From: Rhizobium leguminosarum
GTDB taxonomy: Bacteria; Pseudomonadota; Alphaproteobacteria; Rhizobiales; Rhizobiaceae
Direction: 5' to 3'
Length of the DNA: 64,000 nt
Assembly (NCBI RefSeq): GCF_004123835.1
Contig: NZ_MZMU01000026.1
Location: forward strand, 1 to 64,000
This document shows positions 17,170-24,993 of the stretch, piece by piece. The number at the start of each line of letters is the position of its first letter. Position 1 is the stretch's first letter. A model generated the notes under the pieces. That model ran no database searches, was not told the origin of the DNA, and worked only from the letters and a program-made list of their open reading frames with translations. Position numbers and translations under genes: made by a program.

Positions 17170-17958
17170 TTGACGTTCGAGCCGCTCTATTCGCTGTCCG
17201 GCCTGTTCGTCGGCGCCCTCGTCGGCATCACCGGCGTTGGCGGCGGTTCGCTGATGACGCCCCTGCTGGTGCTGCTCTTCGGCGTCCATCCCGCCACCGC
17301 CGTCGGCACCGATCTTCTCTATGCGGCGATCACCAAGATGGCCGGTACGGCCGTTCACGGCATGCATGGGCGGGTCAACTGGAAGATCGTCGGCAGCCTC
17401 GCAGCCGGCAGCCTGCCGGCCGCCCTGCTGATGCTCTGGCTGCTGGCCGGCGTCGATCGCAAAAGCATCGGCGTGACCAACACGATCACCACGGCGCTCG
17501 GCTGGCTTCTCGTCATGACCGCGATCATGCTGGTCTTCCGTGGCCCGATCCTCGAATTGGCGCGCCGTGCCATCGGCGATCGCACGCCGCCAACGCCGAC
17601 GACCATCCTCGCCCTCACCGTCATTCTCGGATTCGTTCTCGGCGTCCTCGTCACCTTGACCTCGGTCGGTGCCGGCGCGCTGGGGGTGACAATCCTGCTG
17701 GTCCTCTATCCCCGGCTCGATGTGCGCGAGATCGTCGGTTCCGATATCGTCCATGCGGTACCGCTGACCTTGATCGGCGGCACGGGCTATTGGCTGATCG
17801 GCGAAATCGACTGGCCGATGCTGCTTGCCCTGCTGATCGGCTCTATCCCCGGCATCATTATCGGAAGCCTTCTGGCGCCGAAACTGCACGAACGCACCAT
17901 TCGCATCGTCCTTGCCGCCACGCTTGCCGTTGTCGCAGGCAAGCTGCTGACCGGCTGA
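17170..17958 (+). CDS. TauE/SafE-family sulfite/organosulfur permease
   Basis: A 262-residue protein with about eight hydrophobic helices and the two family repeats (GALVGITGVGGGSLMTPLLV near residue 15 and VTLTSVGAGALGVTILLVLYP near residue 165). The start is taken at TTG 17170, eight bases after aggggc and directly before the conserved N-terminus; the frame is open further upstream but with non-hydrophobic sequence. Members export or import sulfite and related sulfonates. It is the only plus-strand gene in a minus-strand run, between metG and holB, and may be an insertion into that block. Confidence 0.87.
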   Translation: MTFEPLYSLSGLFVGALVGITGVGGGSLMTPLLVLLFGVHPATAVGTDLLYAAITKMAGTAVHGMHGRVNWKIVGSLAAGSLPAALLMLWLLAGVDRKSIGVTNTITTALGWLLVMTAIMLVFRGPILELARRAIGDRTPPTPTTILALTVILGFVLGVLVTLTSVGAGALGVTILLVLYPRLDVREIVGSDIVHAVPLTLIGGTGYWLIGEIDWPMLLALLIGSIPGIIIGSLLAPKLHERTIRIVLAATLAVVAGKLLTG

Positions 17959-17990
17959 TCAGAGCATGATGCCGAAAAGTGTGAGCATCC
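17959..17990. repeat. Remnant of a rhizobial intergenic palindromic repeat
   Basis: The sequence gagcatgatgccgaaaagtg followed by tgagc is, from memory, the first half of a palindromic repeat often found between genes in Rhizobium and Sinorhizobium; the second half is missing. It lies between the convergent TauE and holB genes. Confidence 0.45.
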
Positions 17991-17994
17991 TGTA

Positions 17995-19020
17995 CTAGAG
18001 GCCTGGCTGCTTAATATCGGCAAGAATGCTGATGATGGTCTGCTTGCGGTCGAGATTGTAGCCATCCGAAACGGTCAGCCGCTCGGTGATTTCGGAATAG
18101 AGCCGCGCCAGCCGCTCCGCTGCGGCGATCTGCCCCTCGCCGGCCGCCGCGCGCGCACGGTTCATGATGTCGTCGCCGACATGGCTGACGAAGAAATCGA
18201 AGATCGTGTCGCTTTCCCGACCCGAAAGCGCGTCGGCCAGCCGATGCATTGCCTTGCGGGCTGTCGGCCCCTCGGCGGAAAGCATCTCGTCATAAGCGGC
18301 AATGATCTCGCCGCCGCCGTAGTTCAGGAGTTTCAGCGCCTCGCCGACGCTGCCCTTGGCGGCCGAAAGCACCGCCCCGCCCTCGCCTGATATGCCGAGA
18401 TGGGCAAGGGCCGCGACGAGTTCATCGTCGGCAAGCGGCGCCAGCTTCAGCGGCAGGCAGCGTGAGCGGATCGTCGGCAGCAGCCGTCCCGGCGCATGCG
18501 AGAGCACCAGGAACAGCGCCCGCTTCGGCGGCTCTTCCAGGATCTTCAGGATGGCGTTGGCCGCATTTCGATTCATGTCGTCGGCCGGATCGATGATGAC
18601 GATCCGCCAGTTGCCGGTGCCTGAGGTCTGCGAGAAGAATTTGCCGGCGCGGCGCACCTCGTCGACGGTGATCGCCGATTTCACCTTGCCGGTCTTTTCG
18701 TCCACCGGCCGGGCAAGGTGCAGCAGATTATGCGAGGCGCCGGAGGCGATCTGCCGGCTGACGGGAGAGGCTGGGTCCGGATCGCCGATCGTCTCCGGCG
18801 CTGTCTCGGGATCGGGATGCGAGAGCACGTGATTGGCAAAGCGGAAGGCGAGCGTCGCCTTGCCTATGCCTTCCGGCCCCTCGATCAGGATGGCGTGGTG
18901 GCCCTTGCCGGACCGATAGGATTGCGCAAGGAAGGCTTCAGCCTCCGCATGCCCGAACAGCCTGGTATTTTCCCCCGGCCAAATGGCGCCCTCGAGCAGT
19001 CCGGGCCTCTCTTCACTCAT
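17995..19020 (-). CDS. holB: DNA polymerase III subunit delta'
   Basis: A 341-residue clamp-loader subunit. Residues about 30-200 form the AAA+ module with a P-loop EGPEGIGKAT, and the sensor-like region IIDPADDMNRNAANAILKILEEPP, then SRCLPLKL; the C-terminal third is the helical collar domain. It helps load the sliding clamp onto primed DNA. The ATG at 19018-19020 comes eight bases after the tmk stop; the pairing tmk-holB is conserved across alphaproteobacteria. Confidence 0.93.
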   Translation of the reverse strand: MSEERPGLLEGAIWPGENTRLFGHAEAEAFLAQSYRSGKGHHAILIEGPEGIGKATLAFRFANHVLSHPDPETAPETIGDPDPASPVSRQIASGASHNLLHLARPVDEKTGKVKSAITVDEVRRAGKFFSQTSGTGNWRIVIIDPADDMNRNAANAILKILEEPPKRALFLVLSHAPGRLLPTIRSRCLPLKLAPLADDELVAALAHLGISGEGGAVLSAAKGSVGEALKLLNYGGGEIIAAYDEMLSAEGPTARKAMHRLADALSGRESDTIFDFFVSHVGDDIMNRARAAAGEGQIAAAERLARLYSEITERLTVSDGYNLDRKQTIISILADIKQPGL

Positions 19021-19028
19021 GATGGGCC

Positions 19029-19709
19029 TCACTCATGGTGAGCGGCTTCCGGCATTCGGGCATGGCCTGCGGGCGACAGCAGCTGTTTCACGATCGCCAG
19101 GATCTCGGCGGCGATCGCCTCTTCCGTCTGCATGGCGTTGACCACGTGGCAGCGCTCCGGCTCGCGGGCGGCGATATCGAGAAAGGCCTCACGCCGTTTC
19201 TCGTGCGTTTCGAGCCGCTCCTTCTCGAACCGATCGGGAGCGTCGGCGGAGCTGCGCTTCTGCGCCCGCTCCAGCCCGACCTTGGCGGGGATGTCGAGGA
19301 TCACCGTGCAATCCGGCATGACGCCGTTGATGGCAATGCGCTGCAGCGTCTCGATGAAATCGGGCTCGAGATTGCCGGTGATGCCCTGGTAGACGCGGGA
19401 GGAATCCATGAAGCGGTCGCAGAGCACGATCTTGCCGGCGGTAAGGGCCGGCCGGATCACCTCTTCGACATGGTCGTTGCGCGCCGCGGCAAAGAGGATC
19501 GCCTCCATCCGCGTGCCGAAGGCTTCGGCAGCCCCCGACAACAGCACGTGGCGCACGGCCTCTGCGCCCGGCGATCCGCCTGGTTCGCGCGTCACCAGCA
19601 CGTCGTGACCTTCGCCCTTCAGCGCCTCGGCGAGGCGGCGGATCTGCGTGGATTTCCCAGCGCCTTCCCCGCCTTCAAACGTAACGAACAATCCCGTACC
19701 GGATGACAA
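19029..19709 (-). CDS. tmk: Thymidylate kinase
   Basis: A 226-residue kinase that phosphorylates dTMP to dTDP. P-loop EGGEGAGKST near residue 11, the DR[YF] motif as VLCDRFMDSS, and LDIPAKVGLERAQKR in the lid region are visible. The start is set at the TTG at 19707-19709 because GGGAAG lies six bases before it; another TTG two codons upstream would sit directly on that site. Upstream partner is the carboxypeptidase-like gene; downstream is holB. Confidence 0.93.
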   Translation of the reverse strand: MSSGTGLFVTFEGGEGAGKSTQIRRLAEALKGEGHDVLVTREPGGSPGAEAVRHVLLSGAAEAFGTRMEAILFAAARNDHVEEVIRPALTAGKIVLCDRFMDSSRVYQGITGNLEPDFIETLQRIAINGVMPDCTVILDIPAKVGLERAQKRSSADAPDRFEKERLETHEKRREAFLDIAAREPERCHVVNAMQTEEAIAAEILAIVKQLLSPAGHARMPEAAHHE

Positions 19710-19842
19710 TGACAACTTCCCGCATTCCAGGCGCCGCACGCGCCCCGCTCTCCTTCTATCTATCCGAAGATATCAGGGAGGAAAACCTTTCGCCGCGGCG
19801 ACATATTCACCTTTCCCGGCAAATTGCATTGGAAACAGCTCG

Positions 19843-21036
19843 TCAGACGGGCGCGGGCTTGTCCCAGAGCCAGGAGAAGAACAGCGATTCGCCGAGTTCC
19901 AGCATGGCGTCGACCGCCCGGCTGCTGAGCGAGCCCTCGCCGACCGCCTGCACCGTATAAAGCGGCACTTCCCTGAGCAGCCGGCTGCCGGCGAAAATCC
20001 TCAGCGTGCCTGCCTGGGTATCCGGCTTGACCGGCGCCGTCAGCGGCCAGCGATAAATGATGCGCGCCGACAGCCGGTCGGGATTGCTGATCGGAATATA
20101 GACGCTGACCGGCGCCTTGGCGACGAGATCGACGGTGCGCGCCGTGCCGCCATAGACGCTGGCGGCGCCGATCACTTCCTTCTCGCCGAAGATCTGCCGA
20201 TTCTCGAAGGCCGTCAGTCCCCATTCGAGCACCCGCTTGGCCTCCTCCGTCCGCTCCTTGTCGGAGCCGATGCCGGCAAGCGCCAGAAACAGCCGCCTGC
20301 CGTCGCGCTGAACCGAAGCGACGATCGAATAGCCCTCGCCCTCGGTAAAGCCGGTCGCAAGCCCATCGGCGCCGAGATCGAGCCCGAGCAGCGGGTTGCG
20401 GTTGCGCTGAAAGATCTTGTTCCACTCGAAATCCGGCTGCGCAAAATAGGGGTAAAGGTTCGGATAGGATTGCTGAAGGGCGGTGGCCAGCGTCACCATC
20501 TCGCGTGCCGTCACCTTGCTCTTGCCATCGGGAAGGCCGGTGGAATTGCCGAACTCGGCCTTCTCCATGCCGAGCTCGCGGGCACGCCGCGTCATCGACC
20601 CGGCAAATTGCTGCTCGTTTCCGGCCATGCCCTCGGCGAGGATGATGCAGCTGTCATTGGCGCCCTGGATGGCGACACCCTTGATCAGGTCCTCAACGCG
20701 CACGCGCGATTTGAGGCTGGCAAACATCGTTGCCGTCCGCGACGGCGCGCCGCCCGTCCGCCAGGCATATTCAGAAACGGGATATTCGGTATCGAACGTG
20801 ATCTGGCCCTTGGTCACCGCCTCGAAGACCAGATCCAACGTCATCAGCTTGGCGAGCGAAGCCGGCGAAAAGCTCTGGTCCTCGTTCTTGGCGAGAAGCA
20901 CCGTGCCGGTGGCGGCCTCGATCATATAGGCCTGCGCCGCCTTGGTGGCGAAGCCGGCGGCACCGCCATCGGCAGCAAAGGCTCCGGTGGCGAACGGCAT
21001 CAGGCATGCTAGCAGGCGAAGCGCGGGCTTCAGCAT
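19843..21036 (-). CDS. D-alanyl-D-alanine carboxypeptidase-like protein with altered active site
   Basis: A 397-residue exported protein of the S11 family (DacA/DacC type): signal peptide (LLACLMPFATGAFAA), catalytic SxxK as SLAK near residue 60, and the C-terminal PBP5-like beta domain. Two of the three active-site motifs are changed. Where SxN is expected the sequence is QGANDS, with Gly in place of Ser, and where KTG is expected it reads DGLATGFTEG, with Ala in place of Lys. The enzyme may be impaired or have shifted to a binding role. The start at 21036 follows a weak ggaaa; an ATG four codons upstream is also possible. It lies between rlpA and tmk. Confidence 0.87.
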   Translation of the reverse strand: MLKPALRLLACLMPFATGAFAADGGAAGFATKAAQAYMIEAATGTVLLAKNEDQSFSPASLAKLMTLDLVFEAVTKGQITFDTEYPVSEYAWRTGGAPSRTATMFASLKSRVRVEDLIKGVAIQGANDSCIILAEGMAGNEQQFAGSMTRRARELGMEKAEFGNSTGLPDGKSKVTAREMVTLATALQQSYPNLYPYFAQPDFEWNKIFQRNRNPLLGLDLGADGLATGFTEGEGYSIVASVQRDGRRLFLALAGIGSDKERTEEAKRVLEWGLTAFENRQIFGEKEVIGAASVYGGTARTVDLVAKAPVSVYIPISNPDRLSARIIYRWPLTAPVKPDTQAGTLRIFAGSRLLREVPLYTVQAVGEGSLSSRAVDAMLELGESLFFSWLWDKPAPV

Positions 21037-21107
21037 CGCAATTTCCATTGATCGAGCGGCGTATTTCAGGAGGTTAGAACGCGAGGAAATCCGATGCAAT
21101 TGCCAGT

Positions 21108-22214
21108 TCAGCGCGCGGCGAACTTTGCCTGCTGGCGCTTGGCCGAGGCACGGATGGACTCTTGGGTCAGCCCGTCATTGCGCACCATCACCGCGTCGAA
21201 GGCGAGATCGACGGTCACCGTCTTCACCTCTTCGTTCTGGTAGCCGAGCGCCAGCGAATTCTGGGGCCGCTCATAGGGCATCGGACCGATCTCCGGCAGC
21301 ACGACCATCTGGTCCATGGCCTGCGCGCCATTGTTGAAGGACGGTGCCGACGGCGCGACCAAAACATGGGCAGCCGGTGCCTGAGCGGGTGCTGCGGCGG
21401 CTGCCGCATTGTTGCGGGCGCTCGGCGTCGAGCCGGCATAGGAGGTGGCCGACCTCGGCACCGGCACGTTGGCCGGCGTCTCGTAGTCTTCCGAACTCTG
21501 CAGCTGGTCGCGGGTGATCTTGCGGCTGTTGGAGGCAACCATCACGCCGGTTGCGATCTGGCCTTCCGGATTGACGCCGGGAATACGGCTGCCCTTCGGC
21601 GCGTAGGAGGCCATCAGATAGGGCATGTCGTGGCCGTCCATGCGGGCGCGGCCGACATATTGCACGCGCACCTTGCCGGTGCCGCTGTGCTGCAGATCCA
21701 GCATGTCGGCCGTCTTGTTGGAAAGGTCGATGATGCGGCCTGCGTGATAGGGACCGCGATCGTTGACGCGCACGATGACGGAGGAACCGGATTCGAGATT
21801 GGTGACGCGCGCATAGCTCGGCAGGGGGAAGGTCGGATGTGCAGCGGAAAGATGCATCTGGTCGTAGACTTCGCCATTCGCCGTCAGGCGCCCATGAAAG
21901 GCCGAGCCATACCAGGAGGCGACGCCGACCTTGTTATAGGCGAAGTCTTCCTTCGGATAATACCACTTTCCCTTCACCTCGTACGGATTGCCGACGATGT
22001 AGCGGCCGCCGCCCTTGGGGATATTGTTGCCGGTGGCGACCCGCGGGCTCGCCTTCACGCCATACTCGGATTCGGAGAAATACTCTTTGCCATGGGATTT
22101 CTTCTTCGGCACCGCCTGTGTCGTGCCACACGCCGCAACCGTTGCACACATCGCCGAGATCGCCAGCCACCGCGCTGTCGTTGCGAAAGACGCCGCCCCG
22201 TATTCCAGTTTCAT
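21108..22214 (-). CDS. rlpA: RlpA-type septal ring lytic transglycosylase/lipoprotein
   Basis: A 368-residue protein with a lipoprotein signal (CATVAACG near residue 30), a Lys/Ser-rich linker and a double-psi beta-barrel domain at about residues 95-190 (VGVASWYGSAFHGRLTANGE, then VNDRGPYHAGRIIDLS, which holds the catalytic-type Asp). The C-terminal 170 residues are Ala/Pro-rich and I could not see a SPOR domain in them, unlike E. coli RlpA. RlpA proteins cut denuded glycan strands at the division site. The ATG at 22214 is used. Next to a DD-carboxypeptidase-like gene, giving a small cell-wall cluster. Confidence 0.9.
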   Translation of the reverse strand: MKLEYGAASFATTARWLAISAMCATVAACGTTQAVPKKKSHGKEYFSESEYGVKASPRVATGNNIPKGGGRYIVGNPYEVKGKWYYPKEDFAYNKVGVASWYGSAFHGRLTANGEVYDQMHLSAAHPTFPLPSYARVTNLESGSSVIVRVNDRGPYHAGRIIDLSNKTADMLDLQHSGTGKVRVQYVGRARMDGHDMPYLMASYAPKGSRIPGVNPEGQIATGVMVASNSRKITRDQLQSSEDYETPANVPVPRSATSYAGSTPSARNNAAAAAAPAQAPAAHVLVAPSAPSFNNGAQAMDQMVVLPEIGPMPYERPQNSLALGYQNEEVKTVTVDLAFDAVMVRNDGLTQESIRASAKRQQAKFAAR

Positions 22215-22561
22215 ATGTCCCACGCCGCTCAAAGATCGTTATGGTTAAGGAACCTTGCCCCATCCTGGGCCAATAACGCCTTATCCCCACCCGCCTAACG
22301 AGGCTTTAATCTTGCTAAGTTCATGGCAAATTTATGAACGATTTCGCAGCGATAGCCCGAATTCTAATGATTATGGTTTATAAATCACTAACGCGAGCCC
22401 TTCCCCCGCCCTTCCGCCGCCGCAATAAGGCCCGAAATCATCGTGCCGATGCGGGGCATATGGTGAACATCCGGGCGCTTCCGGAGGCCCAAAAGCTCCA
22501 TATTGAAACACGGCCTGCGCGTATTTGATGCGCCGCAGCGGGGCGGCGATTCCTCTGTTTG
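22215..22561. other. Intergenic region upstream of rlpA
   Basis: About 350 bases separate rlpA from the stress promoter at 22562. The part nearest rlpA is AT-rich (tttataaatcactaa around 22377-22391) and presumably holds the rlpA promoter. No coding ORF or RNA gene was recognised. Confidence 0.4.
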
Positions 22562-22586
22562 GGAACGAATTGTCCGCCGCGGGCTT
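22562..22586 (+). promoter_or_regulatory. EcfG/RpoE2-type promoter (GGAAC-N18-TT)
   Basis: GGAAC at 22562-22566, 18 bases, then TT at 22585-22586, 30 bases before the ATG of the 65-residue ORF at 22616. Confidence 0.55.
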
Positions 22587-22615
22587 TGAAGGTTTAGACC
22601 TTTGGAGGACCAACC

Positions 22616-22813
22616 ATGAACGATGAAACCCTGACGCAGCTCGAAACGGTCAGCCAGCAGTTGCACGCTCGATCTCGCTCCCAGCCGGATAAAGACAACG
22701 ACATCGCAATCCTGATGTCGGCCCTCGCCGTGACGATGGAGGCTGTGCGGTCTCTCGGCGAGGATATGAACCAGCTCAACGGTCCGAAGGGTCTTGGATC
22801 TGACGGAAGCTAA
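22616..22813 (+). CDS. Small hypothetical protein, probable stress gene
   Basis: A 65-residue soluble protein with a strong ribosome-binding site (ttggagg seven bases before the ATG). The sequence is helical and polar (LTQLETVSQQLHARSRSQPD, then AILMSALAVTMEAVRSLGEDM) with no recognised domain. A GGAAC-N18-TT promoter directly upstream suggests induction under general stress. Good translation signals and the promoter make it a real gene despite its size. Confidence 0.7.
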   Translation: MNDETLTQLETVSQQLHARSRSQPDKDNDIAILMSALAVTMEAVRSLGEDMNQLNGPKGLGSDGS

Positions 22814-22903
22814 GTCTGTCATGTCTCCGGCGCAAAGAAGGTTTGCGCCCGGAACGATACGCGCGAAGCGCTTCGACGTGGATGGGAAGCCGTGGGCCGC
22901 CGC

Positions 22904-23230
22904 CTATGCTGCCGGTGGACGATAGCGAATCGACTTCGCCTTTTCCAAGGCTTCGATCGTATCCTCGACGCTGAGCAGGACAGTGGTCTCCATGGAGCTG
23001 ACCGCGCCTCCTGCGCCGATCGCAAGTGCGACGGCCGCCATCGATACGTTATCAGGCGCCTCCCACAGATTCCAACCATCATGCTCGCCGAAGGCGTACC
23101 AGAAGCCATGGAGCTTTCCGCCCACGGATTCAATGTAGCTACGTGCCGCCGCTCGGCGATCCTCGGGGTTTTCGATCATCCGCCCCCACGTCTCGGGCGT
23201 GTAGCTGAAGCGCGTGAGATACATGGCCAT
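22904..23230 (-). CDS. GYD-domain protein
   Basis: A 108-residue single-domain protein. The ATG at 23228-23230 is preceded by ggagg at good spacing; the further upstream frame is not used. It shows the family features: MYLTRFSYTPETWGRMIENPEDR at the N-terminus, GGKLHGFWYAFGEHDGWNLWEAPDN in the middle (Gly-Glu-His-Asp replacing the classic Gly-x-Tyr-Asp), and a helix with ALAIGAGGAVSSMETTVLLS. GYD proteins are small ferredoxin-fold dimers of unknown function. Confidence 0.85.
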   Translation of the reverse strand: MAMYLTRFSYTPETWGRMIENPEDRRAAARSYIESVGGKLHGFWYAFGEHDGWNLWEAPDNVSMAAVALAIGAGGAVSSMETTVLLSVEDTIEALEKAKSIRYRPPAA

Positions 23231-23499
23231 GGTTTGTTTCCTCCGGCAGAACAACACAGTTAACGCTCAAGCCGGGGAGAACGCGAGTCATTTCCAATGA
23301 GCGGAACAGGCCCTCCTCGGCTCACGCCAGAATTGTTCGCACGTGATGCCGGGAGTGCCGGCAAATGCTGCAGGGCACGTTGACGCTGCGATCAAAGCTG
23401 CTAAAAAGCCAGCCATCGAGTGATTGGGTCGCAAATCGGTAGCAATAACCGGTTCGCAGAAATCAACAAATGTTGATGTCTCAACCTTTTCAATCAGAT

Positions 23500-23589
23500 G
23501 GAAGAGTGTCCGAGTGGTTTAAGGAACCGGTCTTGAAAACCGGCGTGCGGGAAACCGTACCGTGGGTTCGAATCCCACCTCTTCCGCCA
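23500..23589 (+). tRNA. tRNA-Ser (anticodon UGA)
   Basis: A 90-base class II tRNA. Acceptor arms ggaagag (23500-23506) and ctcttcc (23579-23585) pair fully, followed by discriminator G and an encoded CCA (23587-23589). The anticodon loop cttgaaa gives UGA, and the long variable arm (gcgtgcgggaaaccgtacc region) is the serine type. The T-loop ggttcgaatc is standard. Confidence 0.96.
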
Positions 23590-23666
23590 TCTTATATTGA
23601 TTTTGTTGCACAATTTCCGCTTTCCGCGCGAGAATTGCACGCTTATCATAACCCCGCATCTGGTAT

Positions 23667-23695
23667 GAAAACCGCCAGGCTGATGAGGCTGGCGG
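23667..23695 (-). terminator. Rho-independent terminator of the 23739-24053 gene
   Basis: ccgccag (23672-23678) and ctggcgg (23689-23695) form a 7-bp stem that, on the minus strand, is followed by TTTTC. It lies 44 bases past the stop of the small secreted protein gene. Confidence 0.6.
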
Positions 23696-23738
23696 CGCAT
23701 TTGTTGAGCACCAAGGTTGGTTTCAGTGGCGCTGCCGG

Positions 23739-24053
23739 CTAAAAATCGAAATACACGGTCACACCTGACCGACGACGATCGGGGTAACGGTCGCGATAGC
23801 CGTAATAGTCGCGACTGCCGTAATACCGCGGACGATAGCACGAGCCGTAATACCGACAGTCGCGGTAAGCGTACCGGTGTTTCTTCCGGTGGCCATACGC
23901 ATGTCCATTACCGTGGCGACGGTGTTTGACCTGCTCGACGTCGGGGGTGTGCATATTTACTGCGTTCGGCACGACGATCGGCGCGGCATTCAGCGGCAGG
24001 GCGAAAGATGCAGACAAGATCATGGCTGCAAATGAGGAAAAAAGCATCTTCAT
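23739..24053 (-). CDS. Small secreted Tyr/Arg-rich protein
   Basis: A 104-residue protein with a clear signal peptide (about residues 1-23, ending ALPLNAAP) and a mature part dominated by His, Tyr, Arg and Gly (HRRHGNGHAYGHRKKHRYAYR, then repeated RYYGS/RDYYGYRD), ending TVYFDF. Such basic, tyrosine-rich exported proteins are frequent in rhizobia and have no assigned role. The start ATG is preceded by aaagga. A 7-bp perfect inverted repeat (ggttaat / attaacc, 24082-24099) lies 30 bases upstream. Confidence 0.75.
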   Translation of the reverse strand: MKMLFSSFAAMILSASFALPLNAAPIVVPNAVNMHTPDVEQVKHRRHGNGHAYGHRKKHRYAYRDCRYYGSCYRPRYYGSRDYYGYRDRYPDRRRSGVTVYFDF

Positions 24054-24188
24054 CGGCGCATCCTTTCAGGCTGCGATTCTGGGTTAATAAGCATTAACCT
24101 CCGATGAACGGTGCGAGCATCCCAGAAAACACCGGCCTATGGTGTTGGGCCCGCCGCCGATGCGGCTCGGCAGCTGGCTAGCGCAGGT

Positions 24189-24498
24189 CTACGATCCACG
24201 CCGATGCGCACAGGGCGGCGCGCATTCGATTAGTTCCCAGATCTCTCCGCGGCGGTAGCTCGTGTACAGGAGCCAGTCCATGCCGCAGCGCTCTTCGTTG
24301 CAACGCTTGCACGCCAAAGCGATGTTGTCTCGATTGTTGCGGCCGCCATCAGAGTGGCGCCGCAGGTGCTCAAGGGTTTCGGCATTCCGCGGCTGCTTAT
24401 GAGGCGGGTTGTCACAGAACCATAGGCTGGAGGCAGTAGCAGCAGCGGCCGCCCTGTTTCTCGCGTATCTTGATGCGGTTATGAATGTGGCGGGTCAT
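24189..24498 (-). pseudogene. HNH endonuclease, broken by a frameshift
   Basis: From the ATG at 24496-24498 the frame reads MTRHIHNRIKIREKQGGRC, then CYCLQPMVL and stops at a TGA. Shifting frame at that point restores the rest of an HNH domain: CDNPPHKQPRNAETLEHL, then RRHSDGGRNNRDNIALACK and RCNEERCGMDWLLY, ending at TAG 24189-24191. The Cys-x-x-Cys before and after, the ETLEHL strand (first His of HNH) and GGRNNRDNIALAC (Asn and second part) fit the HNH fold. A one-base change near 24410-24420 (within gttctgtgac on the minus strand) breaks it. The gene starts two bases after the stop of the small ORF upstream, so the two formed an operon. Confidence 0.7.
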
Positions 24499-24500
24499 GA

Positions 24501-24680
24501 TCAGCCGGTGATGGGTTCGATGGCCGGGCCAACGACTGTTCGCCGCTGCCTGCCGTGAGCTGAGCTAAGAATTTCGATGTCGTAGAGTTCGCGACCCTTC
24601 CGCCATCCGTCGTTTTCCGAAAATTGCGGTTTTGTACCTCGGGGGGTGGGCCTTCCCTGAGGGCAACAGATGAGTTTCAC
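24501..24680 (-). CDS. Small hypothetical protein upstream of the HNH pseudogene
   Basis: A 59-residue ORF from a GTG at 24678-24680 that directly follows a very strong ribosome-binding site (aaggaggagga). The product contains KPQFSENDGWRKGRELYDIE and no recognised domain. Its stop lies two bases before the HNH start, so the two were probably translated together, as in phage or mobile-element cargo. Confidence 0.5.
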   Translation of the reverse strand: MKLICCPQGRPTPRGTKPQFSENDGWRKGRELYDIEILSSAHGRQRRTVVGPAIEPITG

Positions 24681-24993
24681 TCCTCCTCCTTTGCGTTGAC
24701 GATGAGATGATATACAGGCAGCAACAGGACGCGACCGCCATTAACTTAAGAATGGGGTCGGGCGGCAGATTGACGTCACGTCGCTGCCACGAGATCACGT
24801 GGCCGTCCTCTGGTCGGCGTCCGCACAGCTTGACCCTGCACGTGAGCAGCAGTCGCCTATCTCGACTGATTTGATATTATTGGGGCTGTAACGGCAAGGG
24901 AAATGACTTTGTCAGCAGCGCCCCTAAGTCTTCAGGTTTCCAATTTGGTATGCCGGGTGTCTTAAGCGGCCCAACAAGCGCGAGGCTCCTTTT
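24681..24993. other. Gap without a recognised gene
   Basis: About 310 bases between the small ORF and the BKACE gene. The minus strand stays open over a stretch that reads HVISWQRRDVNLPPDPI and may be the remains of another gene of the same mobile cargo, but no start or family can be given. Confidence 0.35.

Noticed and set aside
17077..17889. 270-codon minus-strand frame opposite the TauE/SafE gene
   Set aside because: Highly polar antisense product; the plus strand has a clean eight-helix permease.
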